A DNA stretch of 64,000 nucleotides, taken from Candidatus Methylomirabilota bacterium (GTDB taxonomy: Bacteria > Methylomirabilota > Methylomirabilia > Methylomirabilales > Methylomirabilaceae). The DNA is taken from NCBI GenBank assembly GCA_003104975.1, contig PQAM01000015.1, forward strand, positions 1 through 64,000, in the 5' to 3' direction. The position numbers were made by a program, and so were the translations under genes. Position 1 is the first letter of the stretch. The number at the start of each line of letters is the position of its first letter. Under the pieces are notes generated by a model. The model was not told the origin of the DNA. It searched no databases and saw nothing but the letters and a program-made list of their open reading frames with translations. Positions 16,127 through 26,068 of the stretch are shown here, piece after piece.

Positions 16127-17032
16127 TCAGGCGTACTGCGTCGCTTTCCACGACTGGAAATAGGCCTCCACCCCATCAGTAAACCCGTGATGTTTCGGTT
16201 GCCATCCCAACAGGCGCCCGGCCTTGCCCGAATCTACACGCTGATCCAGGGCCAGACATTCGGCGAAACCATCAAGGGTATACGAGGCCTCGTCTGCCGG
16301 AACGAATTGCGTCTGCCCGGTATATCCGGTGACCCGTGCGACAGCATCGGCCATCTCCCGCACCGTGGCACTTGAGTGATCCGTGAGATTGAAGATCTCG
16401 CCGCCGAGTCCCCGCTCCGCCGCCCGTAGATACCCTTCGGCCAGATCGTCGACATGCACCATCGCCCAATGATTGTGGCCGTCGCCGATCACCTGCAGCG
16501 GTCTGCCTTTGTCGGGACCGTCGAACCACATCCCGGTCAGGCCGCCTTGCCGACCATAGACACAGCCGGGTCGCACAACAACTCCACGAACGTCGGATAC
16601 ACCCAGCACCATCTGTTCGATATCGGGACGGGCGGCCACCAACGGCGCCGGCTTCAGGGGTGCACCCTCATCAACGGCCGTACCGCAGGTATCGCCATAT
16701 ACCCACGACCCACTTGTGTACACCACGGTTTTCGGTTGCAATCCACGTGCGCCGGACGCCAGCAAGACCTCCATCGTGCGCCGGTCCAGGGAAAAGGTAT
16801 CAGCCTGGTAATCCACTGCAGCGTGGATCAGTATGGCGCATTGTTCGGCAATCTGCTGGTAACTCTCCGGATGTTGCATACTTCCGATGATCGGACGGAT
16901 CTCGTGCATTGCGATGAAGTGCGCCTTCTTTTCGCTCCGAACCAGCCCCCACACCTGATGGCCGGCCCGACGAAAGGCTGAGGCGACCTGAAAACCGATA
17001 TAGCCGTTGGCGCCAGTCACAAATACCTTCAT
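16127..17032 (-). CDS. NAD(P)-dependent epimerase/dehydratase-like protein (atypical extended SDR)
   Basis: A 301-residue extended SDR with the nucleotide-binding GANGYIG near residues 7-13 and the YTSGSWVYG segment near residue 108. The usual catalytic YxxxK is not evident at its expected place, which reads PLVAARPDIEQMV. It therefore belongs to the atypical SDR subgroups that bind NAD(P) but may have altered chemistry. The substrate is unknown. It is downstream of the ArsA-like gene and the small Cys-rich protein on the same strand and may share their transcript. Confidence 0.8.
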   Translation of the reverse strand: MKVFVTGANGYIGFQVASAFRRAGHQVWGLVRSEKKAHFIAMHEIRPIIGSMQHPESYQQIAEQCAILIHAAVDYQADTFSLDRRTMEVLLASGARGLQPKTVVYTSGSWVYGDTCGTAVDEGAPLKPAPLVAARPDIEQMVLGVSDVRGVVVRPGCVYGRQGGLTGMWFDGPDKGRPLQVIGDGHNHWAMVHVDDLAEGYLRAAERGLGGEIFNLTDHSSATVREMADAVARVTGYTGQTQFVPADEASYTLDGFAECLALDQRVDSGKAGRLLGWQPKHHGFTDGVEAYFQSWKATQYA

Positions 17033-17080
17033 TCTCCCTCCCTGTATCTGTTGTCGATGGTCGGTTTGATCTCTCTACCT

Positions 17081-17326
17081 CTATTCGACGGTAATTCGCT
17101 GGGCCTTCCGGCGTGGGCCCGGTCTTGACTCGGACGCTGCCGTCCACAGCCCCTTGTCACACAATGCCTGAACCGCGAGAAGCAGTTCATGCCCCGCCTG
17201 ATTGACGTGTTCGCTCACCTCAGAGGGTATGCACTGCTTGATGCCTCGCTGCAATCCCTCCTGCGCCTCGTACAGCGCACACAACGGACAGCGATGCGGG
17301 CAATGCGCCTTTTCCTTCTTAGCCAT
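17081..17326 (-). CDS. Small cysteine-containing protein coupled to the ArsA-like ATPase
   Basis: An 81-residue protein starting at the ATG at 17326, which overlaps the ArsA-like stop by 8 bases. Its N-terminus MAKKEKAHCPHRCPLCALYE has three cysteines and a histidine in the CPHRCPLC pattern of a metal or iron-sulfur site. A helical middle and a basic tail follow. The tight overlap implies co-translation with the ATPase. I do not recognise the family; a metal-binding helper is only a possibility. Confidence 0.65.
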   Translation of the reverse strand: MAKKEKAHCPHRCPLCALYEAQEGLQRGIKQCIPSEVSEHVNQAGHELLLAVQALCDKGLWTAASESRPGPRRKAQRITVE

Positions 17327-18512
17327 CTTTTTCCTCCTTGGGGCTCCCATCCTGGCCAAACCGTACCACCAGATAGCCCTCCTCAAGTCTCGCTCGCTTC
17401 ACCGTCAGGTCGGCCAGCGCCCTGGGCAGCACCAGGTCTCTTCGAAAGTTGCCGACCGAGACCACCAGTTCATCGCCCCGCTTCAAAAGCGACAACTCCT
17501 CCTTCTGAAGGAAGGGAAGCCGCAACCGGAGATAGTAGTGACCCCCTTTCTTGCGAACCGTCTGGATCGGACCCGACATCCAGATCTGCAGCGGATCCTG
17601 ATCGGCGAAGATGCTCCTGCCCATGCGCTCCAGCATGGGGAGACCGACCACCTCGCGGTCAAAGAACGGGATCTCCCAGATCGGGATCGGCGAAAAACCG
17701 CGCTGGATCATCTCCCGGTACCGACCCTGGATGTGACTCCACTCGGCAAAATAGCCGTGCTCAAGTTGTCGGGGGAAGACGCGATTACAGATGACGGCAT
17801 CGGTGACGTAGCCGTAGAGGTTGAGATAGGTCAGCGCCCGCTGCGCCTCCTTGATGACCATCTTCTCCGGATTGAGGACCAGTCGGATGCTGGAACGTTT
17901 CGGATCGCACAGCACCTCTTTCATCCCGTCGATACGGGTAAAGAGGACCTCGATGGCCGCATACACATTATCTTTGGGAAGGGGGACCGGGACGAAGGGC
18001 TGGACGATGGGCCCCATGGCGGTGACGATCCGACGCTCCCATGGAAAGAGCTTCTCCATATACCAGCGCGCCACATCGGGAAAACTCAACAGGCGCATCG
18101 TCTCCCCGGTCGGCGCGCAGTCGACGATGAGACAGTCGAAGCGCCCCTCCTCGCCCCGCAGCCGGATCTGCAGGAGACTGCACAGCTCCTCCAGTCCAGG
18201 GAAGACCGCCATCTCCTCGGCGATCACCTCTTCGACGCCGCGTGTGGCAAACAGGACCGTCAGATAGTCCTTGACCTCGCCCCAGTGGGTCCGGATCTCC
18301 TCCAGGACATTGATCTCCTGGCCCCAGAGACGGTCGGTAATCCGGGTCGGCTCAGGTCCAAGCGATCGATCGAAGGCATCCGCCAGACTGTGGGCCGGAT
18401 CGGTGCTGATCACCAGGGTGCGGTGGCCTCGCTCGGCCGCCATCAGCGCCGTGGCCGCCGAGACGGTGGTCTTCCCGACCCCCCCTTTGCCGGTGTACAG
18501 AATGATGCGCAT
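17319..18512 (-). CDS. ArsA/GET3-family ATPase with C-terminal HSP20-like domain
   Basis: A 397-residue deviant Walker A ATPase: KGGVGKTT near residues 8-15, switch I STDPAHSLADAF, and DCAPTGETMRLL, all characteristic of ArsA/GET3/TRC40. The last 80-90 residues have the beta-sandwich look of the ArsA HSP20-like domain (YYLRLRLPFLQKEEL). No arsB or arsD lies nearby, so arsenite export is unlikely. A role in metal handling or tail-anchored protein targeting is possible from the family alone. It follows glnE by 14 bases. Confidence 0.88.
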   Translation of the reverse strand: MRIILYTGKGGVGKTTVSAATALMAAERGHRTLVISTDPAHSLADAFDRSLGPEPTRITDRLWGQEINVLEEIRTHWGEVKDYLTVLFATRGVEEVIAEEMAVFPGLEELCSLLQIRLRGEEGRFDCLIVDCAPTGETMRLLSFPDVARWYMEKLFPWERRIVTAMGPIVQPFVPVPLPKDNVYAAIEVLFTRIDGMKEVLCDPKRSSIRLVLNPEKMVIKEAQRALTYLNLYGYVTDAVICNRVFPRQLEHGYFAEWSHIQGRYREMIQRGFSPIPIWEIPFFDREVVGLPMLERMGRSIFADQDPLQIWMSGPIQTVRKKGGHYYLRLRLPFLQKEELSLLKRGDELVVSVGNFRRDLVLPRALADLTVKRARLEEGYLVVRFGQDGSPKEEKDG

Positions 18513-18526
18513 GATCGGCCCGTGCG

Positions 18527-21500
18527 TCAGTGTCCCGGTTCACCGCTATTATACCGACGGAAGGTCGCCTCGTAAATCCCCCGCACCTGTTCCGTATAAC
18601 GCTGGTAGTCGGTCAACAGCCGTTGTCCCGGACTTTCATCCCCACCTGCGCGATATCCAAGACGTCGCGCCAGACGATTCACTCGACCCGGGTCCTGCGG
18701 CAGCACGGAGGTTTCCCGATCGGCGGCGATCCGAAGACGATTCTGCACCGTCCGAAGGAATCGGTAGGCATCGCGGAGCTGCGAGACATCCGCGTCGGCC
18801 AGCAGACCCCCTTGACGCGCCGCTTCCAGGGCAACGAGCGTGTTGTGTGTCCGTAGGGCTGGGTGGGTCGACCCGTACGCAAGCTGGAAAAACTGGGCAA
18901 TGAACTCAATGTCAACGATCCCGCCACTCCCCAACTTGACATGGCGCTCGCCGCTCTTCTCTCTGGTGAGCTCCAGTTCCATCCGGCGCCGCATTGCCGT
19001 GATGTAGGCCGCGAGGCTCTCCGCCTGAATCGGTCGATAGATCAGATCGGATAACGCAGCGATCAACGGCCCTGCGATGTCGGGATCGCCCGCGATCGGC
19101 CGTGCCCGCAAATACGCCTGACGCTCCCACACCTCGGCCGTATGGGTGAAGTGCGTTTCAAACGCGGCGAACGACTGCGCCATCCTGCCGGCCGATCCGC
19201 CCGGTCGCAATCGGATATCAACCCGGTAGGCCGTACCCTCCTTGGTAATGGTCGTCAGCGTCTTGCAGATCCGGTCGGCCAGGCGCTCGTAATAGTCGGC
19301 ATGGGTCACATCCCGAGATCCGCCTGTCGTCGTGCCCTCTTGTGCGTAGGCAAAGGCAAGATCAAGATCGGACCCATACCCCATCTCCTCGGCCCCGCAT
19401 TTACCCAGGCCCAACACCACGAACCCGCCGGAGGACGGAAGCCCGTACTGTGACTGCAGATCTTCCCGGGCCAACCAACAGGCTGTCAGCACACACGCAT
19501 CGGACAGACGGGTCAGGGCGCGGCTGACATCAGCCAGATCGGCCTTTCCCAGCAGGTCCAGGACGCCGATTCGAAACTCCTCAGCCTGCTTCAATCGCCG
19601 CAACGCGTCCAATCGGGCGCTCCCCGGCGGCGCAGCAGCGACCATGTTCAGGCATTCCTCGGCCACCCGACCGGATCGATTGTGGTCGGCCTGTTCAGGG
19701 AGGAGCAGCAGGTCCATCAGCGCCGGGTGTCGAATCAGAATCTGCGACAGAAACTCACTCGAGCCGAAGATACGCATCAGGTCGACGAGCGCGGGCGGCG
19801 CCTGCTTGAAGAGGTCGTACAGACCGGCGCTGGACCCAACCCCTTCAATAAACCGCTCGCACTGCAGAAGGGCCAGGTCCGGATCCGGCGCCAGGCTCAG
19901 GCCCTCCATCAGCGTAGGGGCCAACGCGGCCAGGGTTCGGCGGACGCCGGCTGTCGTATGCTTGAAGGGCGGACCGTCGCGCAAGATGAGGAGCGTTCGA
20001 AGCGCGCGATCAATATCCGCCACCCCGGATGCCGCCAACGGCTCACGTACAACCCCCTCATCCGCCCGTCCATCCAGAAAATCAGCGAGCGGATGGGAGG
20101 GGATCGCCTCTTCACCCGGAGTGGGCTCCCGCAACAGGCAGTCGTAGGCCCGTCGGACCCCCTGGATATGCCGCTGATAATCCTGCCGGAAGGCCGACAC
20201 CGGGTCAGGCGTCCGATCAGGGGAGTACCCGAGGCGCCGAGCCAGTTTGACAACCCCATCCTGATCGGTCGGCAGGGTATGGGTTTGCAGATGGTGGAGG
20301 ATCTGGAGACGATGCTCGACCGTCCGAAGAAAGGTATAGGCCTCCGCCAACGTCGCATGCTGGTCGGTCGTAATGTGCCCGCGATCAGCCAGTCGCTGCA
20401 GCGCGCGGAGTGTATTGGGCTCACGGATCCATGGGTCTCCGCCACCATACAGAAGTTGAAAGGTCTGAACAATAAATTCGACCTCACGGATCCCGCCATA
20501 GCCCAACTTGACGTGACGGAAGGTCTCCTGACCCCGTCCGATCTTGGTATCGATCCGGTCCTTCATCGCCCGGATCTCTCCAATGGCGCTGTAATCCAGC
20601 GACCGACGATAGATAAACGGTGCGACGAGCTTGACGAACGCGTCTCCCAGCAGCGGATCGCCGGCCACCGGTCTGGCCTTGATCAGGGCCATACGTTCCC
20701 ACGTCTGTCCCCATGATTCGTAATAGAGTTCATACCCCCTGAGCGAATAGACCAACGGACCCGACCGCCCCTCTGGTCGAAGCCGCATATCGACCCTGAA
20801 GACGCGTCCCTCCCCCGTCAGGTCGCCGATCGCTTGAATCACGCCCTCCCCCAGGCGAGCGAAGAACTCGTGGTTGCTTACCCTGCCGATGAGCGCGCCT
20901 GATGGGCCGATGACCCCCGCGGTCTCCCCCTCTGCCTCATAGATGAACATCAGATCGATGTCCGAACTGAAGTTCAGCTCCTCGCCGCCCAGCTTCCCCA
21001 TCCCGATAATCGTAAATCCGCAGCCCTCATTCCCAGAAGAGCCCTCGCACCGCGGCTCACCATGCCGGCGCACAAGTTCGGCGCGACAGAGTTCATAGGC
21101 GCGCTGCAAGGCTACGTCGGCCACGAGCGACAGTTGCTGCGTGACGCCCGTAAGATTCAGGTTGCCGAGGAGATCCTGCAGCCCGATCCGCAGGGTCTCC
21201 CGCATCTTGAATCGCCGAAGCGCCATCCACACCCGCGCCCGGCTGGTCGCCCGCGAGAGTAGCCCATCCAGTTCGTCGATCAGCTCCTCTTTAGACCTCG
21301 CCCGCCGGAGCAGCCCGGGCTCCAACAACCAGTGCAGGTCTTGGGGATAGCGGATCAGGCCGTCGGAGAGATGCTGCGAACTGCCGAAGAGCGTGAGCAA
21401 CAGATCGAGTGACTTTGGACTGTCGCGGAAGAGCGAAAAGAGAAATCCCCGGTCGATGACCGCGTCGGCGTAACGTTCCAGGTTATTCAGCGCCATATCC

Positions 21501-21667
21501 GGATCGGCCAGATTGGCCAGACGATCCAGCAGCAGCGGAAGAATCGATTGAAGCGACGCCAGGTGCAACGGGCCGGCCAGGCGCTGCAGATTCTGGCTGG
21601 CCTGTTCGGGATGTCGGCAACCGGCGGCCGCCAGCACCTCAACGCCTGGTACCACCGGCGTATTCAT
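18527..21667 (-). CDS. glnE: Bifunctional glutamine synthetase adenylyltransferase/deadenylylase
   Basis: A 1046-residue GlnE. Two nucleotidyltransferase halves are visible: GMGKLGGEELNFSSDIDLMF near residue 240 (deadenylylase half) and GLGKCGAEEMGYGSDLDLAF near residue 755 (adenylyltransferase half), each followed by the RLRPEG/RLRPGG motif and a PII/GS-interacting helical region. It attaches or removes AMP on the tyrosine of GlnA in response to PII (GlnB) and glutamine. Both targets are encoded just upstream at 22.4-24.2 kb. The gene is intact. Confidence 0.97.
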   Translation of the reverse strand: MNTPVVPGVEVLAAAGCRHPEQASQNLQRLAGPLHLASLQSILPLLLDRLANLADPDMALNNLERYADAVIDRGFLFSLFRDSPKSLDLLLTLFGSSQHLSDGLIRYPQDLHWLLEPGLLRRARSKEELIDELDGLLSRATSRARVWMALRRFKMRETLRIGLQDLLGNLNLTGVTQQLSLVADVALQRAYELCRAELVRRHGEPRCEGSSGNEGCGFTIIGMGKLGGEELNFSSDIDLMFIYEAEGETAGVIGPSGALIGRVSNHEFFARLGEGVIQAIGDLTGEGRVFRVDMRLRPEGRSGPLVYSLRGYELYYESWGQTWERMALIKARPVAGDPLLGDAFVKLVAPFIYRRSLDYSAIGEIRAMKDRIDTKIGRGQETFRHVKLGYGGIREVEFIVQTFQLLYGGGDPWIREPNTLRALQRLADRGHITTDQHATLAEAYTFLRTVEHRLQILHHLQTHTLPTDQDGVVKLARRLGYSPDRTPDPVSAFRQDYQRHIQGVRRAYDCLLREPTPGEEAIPSHPLADFLDGRADEGVVREPLAASGVADIDRALRTLLILRDGPPFKHTTAGVRRTLAALAPTLMEGLSLAPDPDLALLQCERFIEGVGSSAGLYDLFKQAPPALVDLMRIFGSSEFLSQILIRHPALMDLLLLPEQADHNRSGRVAEECLNMVAAAPPGSARLDALRRLKQAEEFRIGVLDLLGKADLADVSRALTRLSDACVLTACWLAREDLQSQYGLPSSGGFVVLGLGKCGAEEMGYGSDLDLAFAYAQEGTTTGGSRDVTHADYYERLADRICKTLTTITKEGTAYRVDIRLRPGGSAGRMAQSFAAFETHFTHTAEVWERQAYLRARPIAGDPDIAGPLIAALSDLIYRPIQAESLAAYITAMRRRMELELTREKSGERHVKLGSGGIVDIEFIAQFFQLAYGSTHPALRTHNTLVALEAARQGGLLADADVSQLRDAYRFLRTVQNRLRIAADRETSVLPQDPGRVNRLARRLGYRAGGDESPGQRLLTDYQRYTEQVRGIYEATFRRYNSGEPGH

Positions 21668-21694
21668 CGGATACCTCCGGCCATGTCATAACTC

Positions 21695-21735
21695 AAAAAC
21701 AACGAGCGGAAACAGCGCGACTGTCTCCGCTCGTA
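21695..21735 (-). terminator. Intrinsic terminator downstream of the glycine-zipper lipoprotein
   Basis: On the minus strand ACGAGCGGAGACAG and CTGTTTCCGCTCGT form a stem of about 14 base pairs (one G-U) around TCGCG, followed by TGTTTTTG. It lies between the lipoprotein gene and glnE, so these are probably separate transcripts. Confidence 0.85.
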
Positions 21736-21765
21736 AAAAGCCACAGGTCCGCTCAAAGACCAAGG

Positions 21766-22191
21766 TTATCGTACTACGTACCCTCGTGCGGTCATGCAGG
21801 CCGCGTAGGCCCGATCGTACCCATCCTTGTTCCGCGCGTAGGCGCCGCTCCCACCGCTCAGGGCGCCGCCGATCCCGCCGGTCGCCGCGCCGATCGCCGC
21901 ACCTCGACCCGCACTCCCGGTCGCCGCACCGATGGCGGCGCCTGCCGCCGTACCCACAACTGCGCCGACCACCGCACCTACCCCCGCGCCCTTCGCCGTC
22001 TCCGCGCCGGATGGATCAAACCCGCTCTGTTGTTTCGCCCACTCCTGGCACTCGTATTGATCGCGGCTGATCTGCTCGGCGGTCTGCCCTTTCTGGGGAT
22101 AGGCATAATAGCCGGGCCGCTCCGTTGTGGCGCAACCCGCAACCGAGATCCCGAAGGTCAGCAGAACCAGCCATACACCTGCACGCTTCAT
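21766..22191 (-). CDS. Glycine-zipper lipoprotein
   Basis: A 141-residue protein from the ATG at 22191, preceded by AGGAGGAGCAAAG. A signal peptide ends in a lipobox VAGC (Cys about 20). A short DQYECQEWAKQQ region with QSGFDP follows. A long Gly/Ala segment (AVVGAVVGTAAGAAIGAA, then more repeats) gives the YMGG/Gly-zipper membrane-spanning motif, and the end ACMTARGYVVR is typical of this family. It probably sits in the outer membrane or periplasm. Function unknown. Confidence 0.85.
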   Translation of the reverse strand: MKRAGVWLVLLTFGISVAGCATTERPGYYAYPQKGQTAEQISRDQYECQEWAKQQSGFDPSGAETAKGAGVGAVVGAVVGTAAGAAIGAATGSAGRGAAIGAATGGIGGALSGGSGAYARNKDGYDRAYAACMTARGYVVR

Positions 22192-22329
22192 CTTTGCTCC
22201 TCCTCTTCGGATTGAGGCCGAACGTCGGCTACCCCCAGACAGCCTCATATTATCACGGCGACTCCGGGTCTCACAAGTCGCGTCGATGGTCCGGGAATGC
22301 GATGACCGGCATTGGTCCTTACACCCGGA

Positions 22330-22371
22330 AAAAGCAAAACGGTCCAGGATGGTCTATCCGGGACCGTTTAG
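22330..22371 (-). terminator. Intrinsic terminator of glnA
   Basis: Minus strand AAACGGTCC…GGACCGTTT with a short additional stem, followed by TGCTTTTTCC. It lies 23 bases after the glnA stop. Confidence 0.8.
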
Positions 22372-22393
22372 CGGCGAGCAGAGGCAGCGGCGG

Positions 22394-23809
22394 TCAGATA
22401 TCGAAGTAGAGGGCGAACTCCCAGGGGTGAGGGCGAAGCCGGATCGGATCGACCTCGTTCTTCCGCTTGTAGTCGATCCACGTATCGATCAGGTCCGAGG
22501 TGAAGACGTCGCCCTTCAGGAGGAACTCATGATCGGTCTCCAGCACATCCAGGACCTCGCCGAGGCTCCCCGGCAACTGCTTGATCTCCATGGCCTCTTC
22601 CGGTTCCAACTCATACAGGTCCTTATCGATCGGCTGGCCGGGGTCGATCTTATTTTGAATACCGTCGATACCCGCCATCAGCAGCGCGCTGAAGGCCAGA
22701 TAGGCGTTGCAACTTGGGTCCGGCGTCCGAAACTCAATCCGCTTGGCCTTCTCGCTCTTGGAATAGAGGGGGATCCTGGCGGCGGCCGATCGGTTGCGCT
22801 GGCTATACACCAGGTTGATCGGCGCCTCATAGCCGGGGACCAACCGTCGGTACGAATTCGTCGTCGGGGCGATGAAGGCGCAGAGCGCGGGCGCATGCTT
22901 CAGCAGTCCCCCGATGTAGTAGCGGGCGGTCGCCGAGAGATCACCGTACCCTCCAAGCTCCCAGAAGGTATTCCTGCCCCCCTTCCAGAGACTCTGGTGG
23001 ACGTGCATGCCGGAGCCATTATCCTGAAAGATCGGCTTCGGCATGAAGGTCACGGTCTTGCCGTGTTTGCGGGCGGTATTCTTGACGCAATACTTATACC
23101 ACAGGACCTTGTCCGCCATCCTGGTGAGCGTATCGAACCGCATGTCGATCTCGCACTGGCCGGCAGTCGCCACCTCATGGTGGTGGACCTCAATCGGTAT
23201 CCCGACCGACTCGAGCGCCAGCATCATCTCCGAGCGAAGGTCCTGGAGCTTATCCATCGGGGGTACGGGGAAATAGCCTTGCTTATAGCGGGGCTTGTAG
23301 GCCAAGTTCGGCTTTTCGTCCTTCCCCGCGTTCCAAAACCCTTCCTCCGAGTCGATGAAGTAGTAGCCGTGCTGGAAGCTCTGATCGAATCGGACATCGT
23401 CAAAGACGAAGAACTCCAACTCCGGGCCGAAGTAGGAGGTATCCGCTATAGCCGTTGACTTGAGGTAGGCCTCGGCCTTTTGCGCAATATACCGCGGGTC
23501 CCGGCTGTAGAGCTGCCGCGTCACCGGATCCATGACATTGCAGATCAGAACCAGGGTAGGAACGCCAGCAAAGGGGTCCATCATCGCCGTGGCCGGATCG
23601 GGAATCAGGAGCATATCCGACTCGTGGATCTGCTGGAAACCACGGATCGAGGAGCCGTCGAACCCGATCCCATCCGTAAACAGATCCTCCGTCAGCTCCT
23701 GAGCGGACATAGAAAAATGCTGCCACAGACCCGGCAGGTCAATGAACCTGAAATCAACGATCTTCGCTCCACGCTCGTTCGCCAGCTTGACGACATCCTT
23801 CGGTGTCAT
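22394..23809 (-). CDS. glnA: Glutamine synthetase type I
   Basis: A 471-residue GlnA converting glutamate, ammonia and ATP to glutamine. It shows the GSI motifs: [11 protein letters not shown] near residue 50, the ATP-site region [14 protein letters not shown], and NRSAAARIP. The adenylylation tyrosine is present in [10 protein letters not shown], so the enzyme is of the GlnE-regulated (GSI-beta) kind, matching glnE downstream. The gene is 84 bases downstream of glnB on the same strand and probably co-transcribed. The spacer contains a direct repeat GAACAGTTCA. Confidence 0.97.
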   Translation of the reverse strand: MTPKDVVKLANERGAKIVDFRFIDLPGLWQHFSMSAQELTEDLFTDGIGFDGSSIRGFQQIHESDMLLIPDPATAMMDPFAGVPTLVLICNVMDPVTRQLYSRDPRYIAQKAEAYLKSTAIADTSYFGPELEFFVFDDVRFDQSFQHGYYFIDSEEGFWNAGKDEKPNLAYKPRYKQGYFPVPPMDKLQDLRSEMMLALESVGIPIEVHHHEVATAGQCEIDMRFDTLTRMADKVLWYKYCVKNTARKHGKTVTFMPKPIFQDNGSGMHVHQSLWKGGRNTFWELGGYGDLSATARYYIGGLLKHAPALCAFIAPTTNSYRRLVPGYEAPINLVYSQRNRSAAARIPLYSKSEKAKRIEFRTPDPSCNAYLAFSALLMAGIDGIQNKIDPGQPIDKDLYELEPEEAMEIKQLPGSLGEVLDVLETDHEFLLKGDVFTSDLIDTWIDYKRKNEVDPIRLRPHPWEFALYFDI

Positions 23810-23893
23810 AGGATTGCCTTTCCTCCTTCTCGGATCGAACAGTTCACCGTTGAACAGTTCATGGAGCGGTCAGGTCCACTCCGCTGCTCCCCC

Positions 23894-24355
<462 letters not shown>

Positions 24356-24508
24356 CTACTTCTCGATCTACTCCACGCTGCGGGATCGCACTGCGACCCA
24401 CTAAAATACTCTATTTGACGCCTCACCGGTAATGTTCCCGCTTATTGAACCTCCGATCGTGCCTAATGGTTTGGCACTCATTCGTCGATCTGCTCACTTA
24501 TCAGGCAA

Positions 24509-25507
24509 TCAGAGTCGCGCCTCACGAAGATGTTTGGCCGCATCCTCCGGAAGAACAGGATTAATGTAAAAGCCTGTCCCCCACTCAAAACCTGCGACCT
24601 TGACAAGCGTCGGCATAATCTCGATGTGCCAGTGGTAGTGATTCGTAGCGGTCTCCTGAAGCGGTGTGCTGTGAATCAGGTAATTGTACGGTGGATTCCC
24701 GAGCACCTGATTCATTCTTCCAAGAACCTCCTTCAGGATTCGTGAGCAGCTCACCATATCGTATTTCTGCGCATCATGAAAGAACGGCTCATGCCTTCTG
24801 GGAAGAATCCACGTTTCAAACGGGAAGCGCGAGGCAAACGGCGCAATGGCCACAAACTCGTCATTTCTGGCGATCACCCTCAGCGCTTGTTTCAATTCCT
24901 GGCGAATCATGTCGCAGAAGATACATCGGTCCTTATACTCAAAGTAGGCCTTGGCGCCATCCACCTCCTCTCTCGCCCGCTTTGGAACGATAGGGGTGGC
25001 AATAAGCTGCGAGTGAGGATGTTCCAGGGAGGCACCGGCCTGTTCGCCGTGGTTCTTGAAGATCAAGATGTACTGAAAACGATCGTCCTTTTTCAGATCG
25101 AGTATCCGATCCCGGTAGGCCCAGAGGACATCTTCCACCTGTTGCTCCGGCATGGCGGAGAGGACGTCATTGTGGTTAGGGGACTCGATGATCACCTCGT
25201 GAGCCCCTAACCCGTGCATCTTATCGTAGATCCCGTCACCGGCCCGATCCAGCTCCCCCTCGATCTGGAGTGCAGGAAACTTGTTGGGGACAACCCGCAG
25301 ACTCCAGCCCGTACGATCCAAGGCGTTCCCGTTCTTCCGATACGCCAGGACCTCGGGGGGTGTCTTGTCTTCATTGCCCGGACAAAACGGGCAAAATCCC
25401 ACCTGTCTGGACGGCGGCGGAACCGGAAAGTCCAACGGGCGCTTTCCCCGTTCGGTCGAAATGATCACCCATCGTGACGTAATAGGATCCTTACGGAGCT
25501 GCGGCAT
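24509..25507 (-). CDS. galT: Galactose-1-phosphate uridylyltransferase
   Basis: A 332-residue GalT of the HIT superfamily exchanging UMP between UDP-glucose and galactose-1-phosphate. Zinc-binding CPFCPGNE near residue 38 and the catalytic EHPHSQL (His-Pro-His) near residue 160 are present, with the second half ending NHYHWHIEIMP. It starts MPQLRKDPITSRWVI, the standard opening. No galK or galE is adjacent, so a role in NDP-sugar supply for glycans or glycogen metabolism is as likely as galactose use. Confidence 0.93.
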   Translation of the reverse strand: MPQLRKDPITSRWVIISTERGKRPLDFPVPPPSRQVGFCPFCPGNEDKTPPEVLAYRKNGNALDRTGWSLRVVPNKFPALQIEGELDRAGDGIYDKMHGLGAHEVIIESPNHNDVLSAMPEQQVEDVLWAYRDRILDLKKDDRFQYILIFKNHGEQAGASLEHPHSQLIATPIVPKRAREEVDGAKAYFEYKDRCIFCDMIRQELKQALRVIARNDEFVAIAPFASRFPFETWILPRRHEPFFHDAQKYDMVSCSRILKEVLGRMNQVLGNPPYNYLIHSTPLQETATNHYHWHIEIMPTLVKVAGFEWGTGFYINPVLPEDAAKHLREARL

Positions 25508-25626
25508 CCGGTTCTACGTCTCCTCTCGCTCGAGATCTCCTGGCCGACAAACCGTATTACACTAAATCACGGCCTCGGGAATGTCAATGGAAAGGCGCTG
25601 AATGCATACCGTCGGCGCGTCACCAT

Positions 25627-26046
25627 CTATCGGCGCGTCACCGGGATCCGCACCCGCAACGCGTTGCTCGTGTGACTTCGTTCATCCATCACGAATACCT
25701 CGACGATCTTGATCCCCTCCGTGTCCCACTTGAGGGTTGTTTCGACCTTCCCGACGGCCAGGCCGTACGTGTCGGTTTTGAGACTCACGACTTTCGGCGC
25801 AAACGCCGGCCTGTAGACCCACTCACGAACCTCGGACGGAAAGATATGAGCCTCTACCACATCGGCATCGGTATCCTCAAAGTCGAAGGTAACCCTCACC
25901 GTCTCTCCAACCCTCGCCTTCGCCGGTTCGACCTGGAGGTTCGAAATAATCGGTACGCCCGGTCCCGCCGCGGTGGGCTGTATTCGCCAGCTTGCGCATG
26001 CCGACAACATTAACACGCCGACGCCCGCCGGCATGAGCCGCTTCAT
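25627..26046 (-). CDS. Hypothetical lipoprotein with Ig-like domain
   Basis: A 139-residue protein whose ATG at 26046 gives MKRLMPAGVGVLMLSACAS, a lipoprotein signal with lipobox LSAC. After the Cys a beta-rich domain follows (ISNLQVEPAKARVGETVRVT, then FDFEDTDADVV), reminiscent of bacterial Ig-like/CARDB folds. Longer starts up to 26085 would overlap pxpC. Function unknown. Confidence 0.7.
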   Translation of the reverse strand: MKRLMPAGVGVLMLSACASWRIQPTAAGPGVPIISNLQVEPAKARVGETVRVTFDFEDTDADVVEAHIFPSEVREWVYRPAFAPKVVSLKTDTYGLAVGKVETTLKWDTEGIKIVEVFVMDERSHTSNALRVRIPVTRR

Positions 26047-26068
26047 CACACTGCATCCCATCAACCCG

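Noticed and set aside
15587-16375. Protein-coding ORFs across the RNase P RNA
   Set aside because: The region is accounted for by rnpB, with conserved RNA signatures on the minus strand; the frames are chance.
17202-18575. Plus-strand ORF of 457 codons
   Set aside because: Antisense to the ArsA-like gene, which has clear Walker motifs.
19682-20716. Plus-strand ORF of 344 codons
   Set aside because: Antisense to glnE and without domain features.
22127-23458. Plus-strand ORF of 443 codons
   Set aside because: Antisense to glnA, whose identity is certain.
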